From a virus: a stretch of DNA of 21,676 nucleotides. Under the pieces are notes generated by a model, which searched no databases, was not told the DNA's origin, and saw only the letters and a program-made list of their open reading frames with translations. Of this stretch, positions 6,815 through 14,441 are shown in pieces; positions within the stretch are counted from its first letter, which is position 1, and every line of letters starts with the position of its first letter. The position numbers and the translations under genes were made by a program. The DNA is taken from positions 1 to 21,676 of IMG/VR virus record IMGVR_UViG_3300010883_000588. One strand, given 5' to 3'.

Positions 6815-7216
6815 ATGATTGATGCAAATGAACCAACTGTAGTTGCAGTTGTAAAACAAGAGACACCAACACAAATAACTACTACTATGATCTTAAAAGA
6901 TCTAGATGATGGTGTTGGAAGAGAAGGTATTAAAGAGAAATACTCTTTAGAAACTTGGGAAGTAACAGAAATGTTTAAAAACCCTAAATTGAAAGGTAAG
7001 AAAGCTAGAAAAATTAGAAAATTGTCTTTTCAATTTATAGATGATACAGCTACAGAAGACACGGTGGATACATCAGAGCCTCAGTTTTCTAAAAGAGAGG
7101 TAGATGAAGTAGATCCTAATCAAACTAGCATTCCTGTAGAGACGCAAACAGCTTTTGATAATCAAACAAGAGTAGAAGAAGGGGCAGACTACAAAGGAGA
7201 AATAACACAATTTTAA
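6815..7216 (+). CDS. Hypothetical protein (133 aa)
   Basis: The 133-residue product has a compact N-terminal half and a long acidic, Thr/Glu/Asp-rich C-terminal half (about residues 75-133) that is probably disordered. The segment at about 27-65 (LKDLDDGVGREGIKEKY...MFKNPKLKGKKARK) reads like a small helix-turn-helix followed by a basic patch. I have the impression of similar segments in other phage replication clusters, but no function is known to me. It sits between the RecA-like ATPase and the probable SSB, preceded by the duplicated AACCAATTAA leader. A recombination or replication accessory role is plausible but unproven. Confidence 0.75.
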   Translation: MIDANEPTVVAVVKQETPTQITTTMILKDLDDGVGREGIKEKYSLETWEVTEMFKNPKLKGKKARKIRKLSFQFIDDTATEDTVDTSEPQFSKREVDEVDPNQTSIPVETQTAFDNQTRVEEGADYKGEITQF

Positions 7217-7217
7217 T

Positions 7218-7236
7218 AACCAATAAATAATTAATT
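7218..7236 (+). promoter_or_regulatory. AACCAAT leader element
   Basis: AACCAATAAA begins 19 nt before the ATG of the probable SSB gene (7237). It differs by one base from the AACCAATTAA elements ahead of other genes in the window. Confidence 0.4.
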
Positions 7237-8010
7237 ATGGCAATACAAAGTAATGCAAGTACGGAAGAAGTAACTGGAGGAGGAAAAGAATTCTTTTCTG
7301 GATTAACAAATGTAAGTGTTTTAGCAGTTAACCCTACAATGGCAGAGTTACATGCACTTGATATAAATGTAAAACAAGAACCTGCATATTCAGGTACTAG
7401 TAATGATCAAGAATGGAATAAAGTAACATTTTGGCTAAACAATGAGGATGGTAATTTTAAATTAGATTTATTTCTAAAAAATTCTCATAAACTATCTCAA
7501 ACTGGTAAACACTTATGGCTAAATAATGTAGGTCAATCTACATGGTCAGAAGACGCACCAACGTATGATTGGTGGAAAGTTGAAGGCCAAAGAAAAGCTT
7601 ATGATGGAGAAAGAGAACTAATTGAATTCACAAAAGCTTGGGCTAATGTAGCTGCAGGTGGATCTGTATTCTATGATACAATGAGTGCAATTGCTGCTGG
7701 TGATGTAACAGAGGTTAAAAACCTTGCTGCAGCACTAAAAAGTAATCAACTTAGAGTTCTTATAGGTGTTAAAGACTCACAATATCAAGGTGTTTATACT
7801 GGATATTTTGGTAGAGTTAAACCACAAAGAGATGATATGTTTGTTAAGAATCTTAATGATGAGTATTCTCAATTTAAGAATCATGACTTCAATGCAGATC
7901 TTAAGTGGGGTAAACATATATCTACAGCAAGTCTAGTTACTCCAGACACTATTGATGAAAATGCAGATTGGACAGTGCCTGCAGACCCACAAGCAAACGC
8001 ACCATTCTAA
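7237..8010 (+). CDS. Probable phage single-stranded DNA-binding protein
   Basis: This 257-residue, Trp- and Asn-rich protein has no transmembrane or catalytic motif. It has many beta-prone segments with aromatics (VTFWLNNEDGNFKLDLFLKN, TYDWWKVEG, VYTGYFGRVKP), consistent with an OB-type ssDNA-binding fold. The C-terminus ends in PADPQANAPF, recalling the acidic/proline-phenylalanine tips that SSBs use to recruit partners, though it is less acidic than in E. coli SSB. The location between a Sak4-like ATPase and the primase is where phages often encode SSB. The assignment rests on composition, tail and neighbourhood, so it is probable rather than certain. Its stop overlaps the primase start (TAATG). 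Confidence 0.65.
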   Translation: MAIQSNASTEEVTGGGKEFFSGLTNVSVLAVNPTMAELHALDINVKQEPAYSGTSNDQEWNKVTFWLNNEDGNFKLDLFLKNSHKLSQTGKHLWLNNVGQSTWSEDAPTYDWWKVEGQRKAYDGERELIEFTKAWANVAAGGSVFYDTMSAIAAGDVTEVKNLAAALKSNQLRVLIGVKDSQYQGVYTGYFGRVKPQRDDMFVKNLNDEYSQFKNHDFNADLKWGKHISTASLVTPDTIDENADWTVPADPQANAPF

Positions 8011-9020
8011 TGGGAATTGATCGTAGAGACAGTAACGATCACCTACATACCGATGTCATACTTAGTAAAATTACTGAGTATGACATTTTTCGGTATTATT
8101 GCCCTAACTTTAAAGACTTAGGTAAGTTATTTCCAAGTGATTTACGTGAAGACAGGTCGCCAACTGTTTCTATAATTCCTTATAATGGTAAATTATTATA
8201 TAAAGATTTTGGACACTCGGATCATACATTCGACTGTTTTAACTATATTAAATTTAAATATAATTGTACATTTATTGATTCTTTAAGAATTATCGACTCT
8301 GATTTCAATCTTAATCTAAGCTCTAAAAAAGCAAGTATTAAGTTTACTATGGGTATTATGGCATACAGACAAAACAAAGTTCCGTCTTTTGCTAAGACTG
8401 AAGTAATATTAAAAAAGCGTAAAAGATTATGGACTAGAGCTGACGCAAACTTTTGGCGACAATATTTGGTTAGTAAGCAAATATTACTTATGTTTGGGGT
8501 TGAGCCTGTAAGTCACTTCTGGGTAAATAGTACTAGATTTACTTGTAAATCAATTACTTACGCTTTTAGATTCAAGACTCGATATAAAATTTATTCTCCT
8601 TATGAAGAAACAAATAAGTGGTTAAGCAATACAAAAAAGACAGATGTCCAAGGCTATGACCAACTCCCGTATAAAGGTGAGAGACTTATCATTACTTCAT
8701 CTCTTAAAGATGTTATGTGTTTACATGCAGCCGGCTACAATGCTATCGCTTTGCAGAGTGAAATGCAAATACCTTCAGATAAACTAATAAGTGAGCTGAA
8801 AACAAGATTTAAAACAATAGATATTTTATACGACAATGATTTCGACAAAGTAACAAACCCAGGTCAAACTATGGCTGTTAAGATTTGTGACTTATATGGT
8901 TTTAATAATATCTGCATACCAGATAGCTATCAATCTAAAGATCCATCAGATTTAGTTAAAAGTGTAAGTAGGTTTAATGAACTTAAAAACATATTAAATG
9001 AACAGAGAAGAGATTATTGA
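8010..9020 (+). CDS. DNA primase, TOPRIM-type
   Basis: This primase (336 aa) would make RNA primers at the fork for the polymerase. From the ATG at 8010 (TAATG overlap with the SSB stop), the N-terminal part (about 25-85) resembles a degenerate CHC2 zinc-binding primase domain. YYCP, LRxDxxPT and the LLYKDFG strand are retained, but not a full set of zinc ligands. The TOPRIM region has the ITSSLKDVM segment (228-236) and the acidic DNDFD (275-279). The Glu normally expected in the first TOPRIM motif is replaced by Ser, as I believe is seen in other phage primases with a 'T-x-S-L-K-D' form. An in-frame ATG at 7968 lies inside the SSB gene and was rejected. The gene overlaps the phosphoesterase by 23 bp. 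Confidence 0.85.
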   Translation: MGIDRRDSNDHLHTDVILSKITEYDIFRYYCPNFKDLGKLFPSDLREDRSPTVSIIPYNGKLLYKDFGHSDHTFDCFNYIKFKYNCTFIDSLRIIDSDFNLNLSSKKASIKFTMGIMAYRQNKVPSFAKTEVILKKRKRLWTRADANFWRQYLVSKQILLMFGVEPVSHFWVNSTRFTCKSITYAFRFKTRYKIYSPYEETNKWLSNTKKTDVQGYDQLPYKGERLIITSSLKDVMCLHAAGYNAIALQSEMQIPSDKLISELKTRFKTIDILYDNDFDKVTNPGQTMAVKICDLYGFNNICIPDSYQSKDPSDLVKSVSRFNELKNILNEQRRDY

Positions 9021-10161
9021 AAAATTAAGGACTAAAAAAGGCTACTTAAAAAAAGGAGCACAATTTTTAGCCGACAAATGGGAAGTAGATATAGCTATTA
9101 TAAGAGATTGTAAAAAGCTAGTAACCTCAGAAGAGTGGGTGCAAGAGAGGATGAACAATGACAATGGTCATGAGTTAAGTGACAGTCAAGCATTTTCAAA
9201 GCATTTACTAGATAATGGGTTAACTATGGCAGATGTAAAGTCTGTTAAATTTTGGCAAAATTTTAATGGGGAACAGCGTTATAGTGTAGTAACTCACAAC
9301 CAGTGGCATGAACAGCCTCAAGTTAAAGAAGAGTTATTAGACTACATTAAAGAAAACTCCCATAAAGTATCTAAGCACAAATGGAAAAAATCAAAAGATC
9401 CTATATGTTACGAAATATCATTACCTGATATTCATTATGGTAAGATAACAGAAGAAGATCCAGGAGCTATGGAGAGACATTATATGCAAGCTATTGTAGA
9501 TTTACATAGAAAGGCAGATGGTGTTGAAATAGAACGTTTCTTATTACCTGTAGGTAATGATGGATTAAACTCTGAAGGATATTCAAGAGCTACAACTAAA
9601 GGTACACCTCAACATGATAGGATGCAATGGCGTCAATCTTTTAGAGGTTATTGGCATTTAGTTACTAAAGCAATTGATTATTTAGCACAGTTTGCCCCGG
9701 TAGACGTTGTAGTAGTACAAGGTAATCATGATTTTGAACGCATGTTTTATGCAGGAGAAGTTTTAGATGCTGTATACAATAACAATGAAAACGTTAACAT
9801 AGACAACAGTTTAAACTCTCGTAAATACTATGAGTATGGGATCAACATGATTATGTTTACACATGGTGATAAAGAAAAAGCTCAAGAACTTCCATTATTA
9901 ATAGCAACAGAACAGCCGGAGATGTGGAGTAGGTCTAAAGTTAGGGAAGTACATTGTGGACATAAGCATAAAGAAATGCTAAATGAATATATGGGGACTA
10001 AAGTTAGGTTTATACCTTCTATATGTGCAAACGATGCTTGGCATAAAACCCAAGGATATGTAGGTACATTAAGATGTGGGCAAGCATTTATCTGGAATAA
10101 GAATAGAGGTCTGGAAGGGTACCTTCAAACAAACGTGATGAACTATGGCTTGGAGAAGTAA
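8998..10161 (+). CDS. Calcineurin-like metallophosphoesterase with N-terminal HTH-like region
   Basis: This is a two-metal phosphoesterase of 387 aa. The canonical motifs appear in order: DIH (D144, H146), GND (186-188), GNHD (242-245), HGD (289-291) and GHKHK (321-325). The first 45 residues form a separate helical segment (YLKKGAQFLADKWEVDIAII) that resembles a small helix-turn-helix and may bind DNA. Phage enzymes of this fold act on nucleic acids (for example the Mre11/SbcD-like group) or on nucleotides; the substrate cannot be read from the sequence. The position between the primase and a PD-(D/E)XK nuclease favours a DNA-processing role. The start overlaps the primase by 23 bp. Confidence 0.9.
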   Translation: MNREEIIEKLRTKKGYLKKGAQFLADKWEVDIAIIRDCKKLVTSEEWVQERMNNDNGHELSDSQAFSKHLLDNGLTMADVKSVKFWQNFNGEQRYSVVTHNQWHEQPQVKEELLDYIKENSHKVSKHKWKKSKDPICYEISLPDIHYGKITEEDPGAMERHYMQAIVDLHRKADGVEIERFLLPVGNDGLNSEGYSRATTKGTPQHDRMQWRQSFRGYWHLVTKAIDYLAQFAPVDVVVVQGNHDFERMFYAGEVLDAVYNNNENVNIDNSLNSRKYYEYGINMIMFTHGDKEKAQELPLLIATEQPEMWSRSKVREVHCGHKHKEMLNEYMGTKVRFIPSICANDAWHKTQGYVGTLRCGQAFIWNKNRGLEGYLQTNVMNYGLEK

Positions 10162-10579
10162 AGGAAGATCTAAAGTAAAAAATGCTAAAAAAAGCACATA
10201 TGATGGGCACAATTTTCAGTCTAATCTAGAACTTTATTGTTATAAAGAACTTGAAAAAGCTAAAGTCCCTATAAAATATGAAGAGCGTACATTTACAATA
10301 TTTGATGGGTTAGTTTATCCGCAAGCATGCTATGAAGGCACAGCTAAAAAGCTTTACAATAAAGGAAGTAAGATTCGACCAATTACTTATACTCCTGACT
10401 TTGTAGATCCAGCAGGTAAATTTATCATTGAAACAAAAGGCTATGCTAATGAGTCTTTTCCTTTAAGGTGGAAACTATTTAAAAAACATCTTAAAGATAC
10501 TAAGCAACAATACGTACTATTTATGCCTCGTAATAAGAAGCAAGTAGACGAAGTTGTTGATCTTATTAAGCAATTATAA
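10145..10579 (+). CDS. PD-(D/E)XK superfamily endonuclease
   Basis: This 144-residue single-domain nuclease has the core residues of the PD-(D/E)XK fold. These are an N-terminal Glu in FQSNLELYCY (E29), TPDF with D85, IIETKG with E96 and K98, and a following W-K pair (W109-K110). The basic N-terminus (MAWRSKGRSKVKNAKK) could contact DNA. The layout resembles DUF1064-like phage nucleases and T7 endonuclease I-type resolvases, which cut branched DNA or degrade host DNA. I cannot choose between these. It overlaps the phosphoesterase by 17 bp, consistent with joint expression. Confidence 0.85.
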   Translation: MAWRSKGRSKVKNAKKSTYDGHNFQSNLELYCYKELEKAKVPIKYEERTFTIFDGLVYPQACYEGTAKKLYNKGSKIRPITYTPDFVDPAGKFIIETKGYANESFPLRWKLFKKHLKDTKQQYVLFMPRNKKQVDEVVDLIKQL

Positions 10580-10588
10580 CAAATTTTT

Positions 10589-10610
10589 AACTTATTAAAC
10601 ACTTTAAATT
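10589..10610 (+). promoter_or_regulatory. Degenerate leader element
   Basis: AACTTATTAAACACT starts 22 nt before the ATG at 10611. It matches AACCAATTAAACACT at 10822 in all but two positions. It is a weaker member of the same leader family. Confidence 0.3.
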
Positions 10611-10811
10611 ATGGCTAATACCGTTAGCTCCTGCTGTGGCTATGATTACAGCGAAGAGACTTTATATTGTGGATGTGAAGTCTACAAATGTGAAAGTCCA
10701 CACTGCAAAACCAAATACTTTGATGAGCCCGTAGATGAATACGAGTACGAGCAAGAACAGCTTGACGCAAAAAAAGAAATGGAAGCAGATGAAGCCCGAG
10801 ATATGGGCTAG
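10611..10811 (+). CDS. Small cysteine-rich zinc-ribbon-like protein (66 aa)
   Basis: The N-terminal half has six cysteines (residues 8, 9, 20, 22, 27 and 32) and His31, spaced as two loose knuckles. The pattern CC...C-G-C-x4-C-x3-H-C suits one structural zinc. The C-terminal half is acidic (Glu/Asp-rich) and helical. Its own leader and its place in front of the rIIA-like gene support expression. Very small zinc-ribbon proteins are common in phages; some inhibit host enzymes, but nothing here indicates a target. Confidence 0.65.
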   Translation: MANTVSSCCGYDYSEETLYCGCEVYKCESPHCKTKYFDEPVDEYEYEQEQLDAKKEMEADEARDMG

Positions 10812-10821
10812 TAAATATATA

Positions 10822-10841
10822 AACCAATTAAACACTATTAT
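10822..10841 (+). promoter_or_regulatory. AACCAATTAA leader element
   Basis: AACCAATTAAACACT begins 20 nt upstream of the ATG of the rIIA-like gene (10842). It matches the elements at 6794 and 14421. Confidence 0.45.
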
Positions 10842-13571
10842 ATGAGTATTAAAACAATTGACAAGCCAATGCATGGTAATACCGGCATTGCAAAGCGCAT
10901 CAATAAAGGCGCAGAGAAAATGGTTTTTGACATTCTTCAATCTACACAATATTCTATGCCAATTCAATCTACTGTAAGAGAACTTGTTACCAATGCATGT
11001 GACTCTCAACGTGAGAAAGAAATAGCTATAGAAATATTAAGTGGAAAAAAGAAAGCGTCAGACTACTACATTGAGCGCCACGGTGCTCAGTACGAAGACA
11101 GTAATTTTAATCCAAACTATTATGATTTAAAAGCATTACAGGGAGGAGATGAGATATTTTTAACATACACAAAAAATGAAGGTGTTGGATATTGTGATAC
11201 ATTTGCAGTTACTGACCATGGTGTAGGTATTGGAGCAAGACGATTAGAAGGTATATTGGAACTAGGTTATTCTACGAAAAGAAATACTAGTGAAAATTTT
11301 GGTGCCTTTGGTCTTGGTGCAAAAGCTGCACTATCAACTGGTGTAGATTTCTATACTATAGAGACTTCATACAATGGTAAGAGATTTAAATGTAACTGTT
11401 ATAACTACAAAACTGATTTTATTATACCTGCATTTAATGTAAAAGAAGGTAAAACTAATCCTTTTGTTACGTTCAGTGATGGAACCAAAGTATATTATGA
11501 AGAGACAGACAAACCAAATCAAACAACTGTATCTTTTGGTGTTAAGAAACATAATCGTAATAAGTTTGAAGAGTCAGTAGAAGAACAACTGTTGTATTTT
11601 AACAATGTTAACTTTAAAATTGTAGATAATGAAGATGATGGGTATGAAAGAAAAGTTAATTTTCAAGCAGAAGTAATATATAACTCTGATAATTTAATTA
11701 TTTCTGATTCATACTATTTTAATAAACCTCACATTGTGCTTGTTAAAGATAAAAAGTCTACAACAGGTATTAATTATGGGTATATTGATTTCAGGGAGCT
11801 AGAAATGGAACAGATGTACGGTTCTATTGCTTTTAAATGCCCAACACGGCAAGTTGTTGCTAATGAAGATGGAACTGAGACAGTATTACAAGAGGGTGTA
11901 GATGTTACTCCATCTCGTGAGAAAGTTATATGGAATGAAGCTACTAAAAAGTATATTAAAGGTATAATTACAGCTGCAGCAAAACAGGCTAGTGATTTGA
12001 TTCAGGAAGAGCTTAAAGAAACAGATTTCTTAAAGTGGATAGATAAATGTACAGCTATTATTACAAAAGGTTCAGACGACAATAGAGTTATAAATAGGCT
12101 AGCAAAAATTGTAGATAAAGACACAATTAAACCTAGTTTTGTTCCTGATCCTAGAATTAAATATGGTCCTGCTAGTAAGTTGTTTGAAGGTTTTAATCTT
12201 ATGGCTCCAAAAATGGTTGGTAATAAAATGGAAAGAGACCCGGTAAAAAGCTGGGGAGGACTTCAAGCTAAACATTTATATGCAAGAGAAGGTTCTTTTA
12301 ATAGATATAAAGATGCTTATCTTAGACAGCTAGATCAAGAATCTAAATGGGATCCAAATAAAGTTTGTACTTATACTTTAGAAGATTTAGACTCTAAGTT
12401 TGCAGAAGATATAAATAAAGCTAGTGGTGAAACTTTAGCTTGGCTTATGAAAGAAAAGAATAGAATTACAGCTAAACGTAGTGCTGTTCTTAAATTCATT
12501 GAGGCATCAGAGTGGTATAAAAACTATGATGATGTTGAAGTTCCAGAATCTTTTATTACAGACTCTAAGCTTGAAGAAAGCCAACAGGCAGAACTATCTA
12601 AGTTTACTAATTTATCAGCTGCAGATCGTAGAGCTATTGAAGAAAGAATGGTAGCATATACTCTTCGTTATGATGATAAAAAAGATAGCTTGTTTACTTT
12701 AGATAAGATTGAGCCAAAAGCTAAAGATCTTATGTCTAGTACAAATCGTATTTATTATTGTACATCAGAAGACGAACATAAAATGAGATCAGCTGCTTTA
12801 GCTTTATTTCATATAGTTCCTACACATAATAAAGTATATGAAAACAGCTATCAAGCATCTTATGATAAAAATCATAGTGAGCCGGTATTTTGGTACGAGC
12901 ATCCTCCTGTTAGGTACATGACGTATAATAAAGATAAGTATGAAGACTGGGCTATTCCTAAACAAGGATGGGATACCCCTCAACTTATACGTGTTAGTCA
13001 AGATAAAGTTAAACACATTATAAAAAACCCTAATGTTAGACACATTGATGAACTATTTTTACAATTAACTCCTAACAATGAATATACTATGGATCAATCT
13101 TTAATTAAATACTACACTGCATATAAACTCTCTAGAATAGAAGACTTTACATTTATGAAAGGTATGGGGTGTATTCACCCGGACCTTCAAAAAGACTATT
13201 GTGAGCTTTTAGACTTAAGGCTAGATCATTATTCTTATAGTAACAATCGTGTTATAGATACAGAAATTAAACTTTTTATGGATAAGCTTTATGATTTTCA
13301 ACTATTTTGTGCAATACCAAATATTGATGCTCAGGATGTTCAAGCTAAATCTAAAGAAATGTTTGTACTTTCTGATATACCTAACGCAAGAGCTGCAGAT
13401 TTAGATATACTAGCTAAATATGATAATTTAGTAGAATTTGCAGAAGAAATTGCACCTATGTTAAATTCAATTGAGTCTTTAAATAATAGGGAATGTGATA
13501 TGAGTTCTGCTTTAGAGAAAGAAATTAGAGTTTATTTAAGAGCAAAAAGTCGAGAAACATGGGAAAGCTAG
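10842..13571 (+). CDS. rIIA-like protein with GHKL (HSP90-type) ATPase domain
   Basis: This large protein (909 aa; T4 rIIA is about 725) has an N-terminal GHKL ATPase fold. It shows the N-box RELVTNACDSQ (E47, N51), the G1 box DHGVGIG (125-131) and the G2 box GAFGLGAKAAL (154-164). The middle includes the transducer-like segment TPSREKVIW. The C-terminal ~500 residues are helical and unassigned. Together with the rIIB-like gene at 14442 this matches the rIIA/rIIB pair of many lytic phages. In T4 the pair acts at the membrane in lysis inhibition and is required to overcome the lambda RexAB exclusion system. No transmembrane segment is seen. The gene overlaps the next by 13 bp. The GHKL assignment is firm; the rIIA name is based on size, domain and context. 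Confidence 0.85.
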   Translation: MSIKTIDKPMHGNTGIAKRINKGAEKMVFDILQSTQYSMPIQSTVRELVTNACDSQREKEIAIEILSGKKKASDYYIERHGAQYEDSNFNPNYYDLKALQGGDEIFLTYTKNEGVGYCDTFAVTDHGVGIGARRLEGILELGYSTKRNTSENFGAFGLGAKAALSTGVDFYTIETSYNGKRFKCNCYNYKTDFIIPAFNVKEGKTNPFVTFSDGTKVYYEETDKPNQTTVSFGVKKHNRNKFEESVEEQLLYFNNVNFKIVDNEDDGYERKVNFQAEVIYNSDNLIISDSYYFNKPHIVLVKDKKSTTGINYGYIDFRELEMEQMYGSIAFKCPTRQVVANEDGTETVLQEGVDVTPSREKVIWNEATKKYIKGIITAAAKQASDLIQEELKETDFLKWIDKCTAIITKGSDDNRVINRLAKIVDKDTIKPSFVPDPRIKYGPASKLFEGFNLMAPKMVGNKMERDPVKSWGGLQAKHLYAREGSFNRYKDAYLRQLDQESKWDPNKVCTYTLEDLDSKFAEDINKASGETLAWLMKEKNRITAKRSAVLKFIEASEWYKNYDDVEVPESFITDSKLEESQQAELSKFTNLSAADRRAIEERMVAYTLRYDDKKDSLFTLDKIEPKAKDLMSSTNRIYYCTSEDEHKMRSAALALFHIVPTHNKVYENSYQASYDKNHSEPVFWYEHPPVRYMTYNKDKYEDWAIPKQGWDTPQLIRVSQDKVKHIIKNPNVRHIDELFLQLTPNNEYTMDQSLIKYYTAYKLSRIEDFTFMKGMGCIHPDLQKDYCELLDLRLDHYSYSNNRVIDTEIKLFMDKLYDFQLFCAIPNIDAQDVQAKSKEMFVLSDIPNARAADLDILAKYDNLVEFAEEIAPMLNSIESLNNRECDMSSALEKEIRVYLRAKSRETWES

Positions 13572-14422
13572 TAACTAAAGATATAAGGAAGACCTTTAAA
13601 ATAAGAGCTTCTGGAAGATCTACAGATTTTATTTCTCCTAGTTTTGGTTATGGATGTTTGTATAACTGTTCATACTGTTATATGAAACGCCATAAAGATA
13701 AAGGTTTGTCTGTAGCTACAAATACAGGTGATATATTGACTTCGGTTAATAATCACGCGTATTTTACACCTGTAGACAAACCTAATCAGACTCACAAAAC
13801 TTTTACAACTTATGATATTAGCTGCAACGAGGATTTTGCGTTGCATGCTAAGCATCATGAGTGGCAAAGGATTTTTGAATTCTTTCGTGATCATCCTGTA
13901 GCAATGGGCAGTTTTGCAACTAAGTATGTAAATCCTAATCTTTGCTCTTTTGATCCTGAAGGTAAGATACGTATTAGATTTAGTCTAATGCCTCAACACA
14001 AATCAGATTTACACGAACCAGGTACAAGTAAGATACTCGATAGAATAAAAGCTATTGATGCCTTTATAGATGCAGGTTATGATGTACATGTAAACTATAG
14101 TCCTATCATTGTATATGATGGATGGTTAAAAGATTACAAATATCTGTTTGATATGATGAATGATTATGTCAGTTATAAAGAACAAGTTTTATCAGAATGT
14201 ATTTTTCTAACCCACAATTTTAAGAAGCACACTATAAATTTAGGTAGACACCCAGACACAGAAGTAGATCTTTGGGTTCTAGACAAACAAGAAGTGAAGC
14301 GCTCTCAATATGGAGGAGAAAACATAAGATACAAACTTGGAATAAAATCTGAATACATCAGACAATTTAGAGAATTACACCAAACAACAATACCTTGGAA
14401 CACAATAAGGTATATTTTTTAA
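13559..14422 (+). CDS. Radical SAM enzyme, spore photoproduct lyase (SplB)-like
   Basis: This 287-residue protein carries the radical SAM cluster motif CLYNCSYC (C33, C37, C40) followed by Y41. Further features match the spore photoproduct lyase family as I remember it: a downstream Cys in YDISCNEDF (C89) at the place of the H-atom-donating Cys of SplB, the block FATKY, RIRFSLMP then HEPGTSKILDRI, and SPIIVYDGW. SplB uses S-adenosylmethionine to reverse the thymine dimer 5-thyminyl-5,6-dihydrothymine in UV-damaged DNA. This protein is shorter than bacterial SplB (about 340), mainly at the N-terminus, with only 32 residues before the first cluster Cys. It starts inside the end of the rIIA-like gene and precedes rIIB. 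A related but distinct DNA-lesion or base-modifying reaction is possible. Confidence 0.85.
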   Translation: MGKLVTKDIRKTFKIRASGRSTDFISPSFGYGCLYNCSYCYMKRHKDKGLSVATNTGDILTSVNNHAYFTPVDKPNQTHKTFTTYDISCNEDFALHAKHHEWQRIFEFFRDHPVAMGSFATKYVNPNLCSFDPEGKIRIRFSLMPQHKSDLHEPGTSKILDRIKAIDAFIDAGYDVHVNYSPIIVYDGWLKDYKYLFDMMNDYVSYKEQVLSECIFLTHNFKKHTINLGRHPDTEVDLWVLDKQEVKRSQYGGENIRYKLGIKSEYIRQFRELHQTTIPWNTIRYIF

Positions 14423-14441
14423 CCAATTAAATAATTAGATT
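14421..14441 (+). promoter_or_regulatory. AACCAATTAA leader element
   Basis: AACCAATTAA begins 21 nt before the ATG of the rIIB-like gene (14442), overlapping the stop codon of the radical SAM gene. The distance equals that of the first copy at 6794. Confidence 0.45.

Noticed and set aside
10662-11009. 115-codon minus-strand frame opposite the small cysteine-rich gene and the rIIA start
   Set aside because: The opposite strand carries clear coding signals, including the GHKL N-terminus, and this frame has no motif or initiation region.
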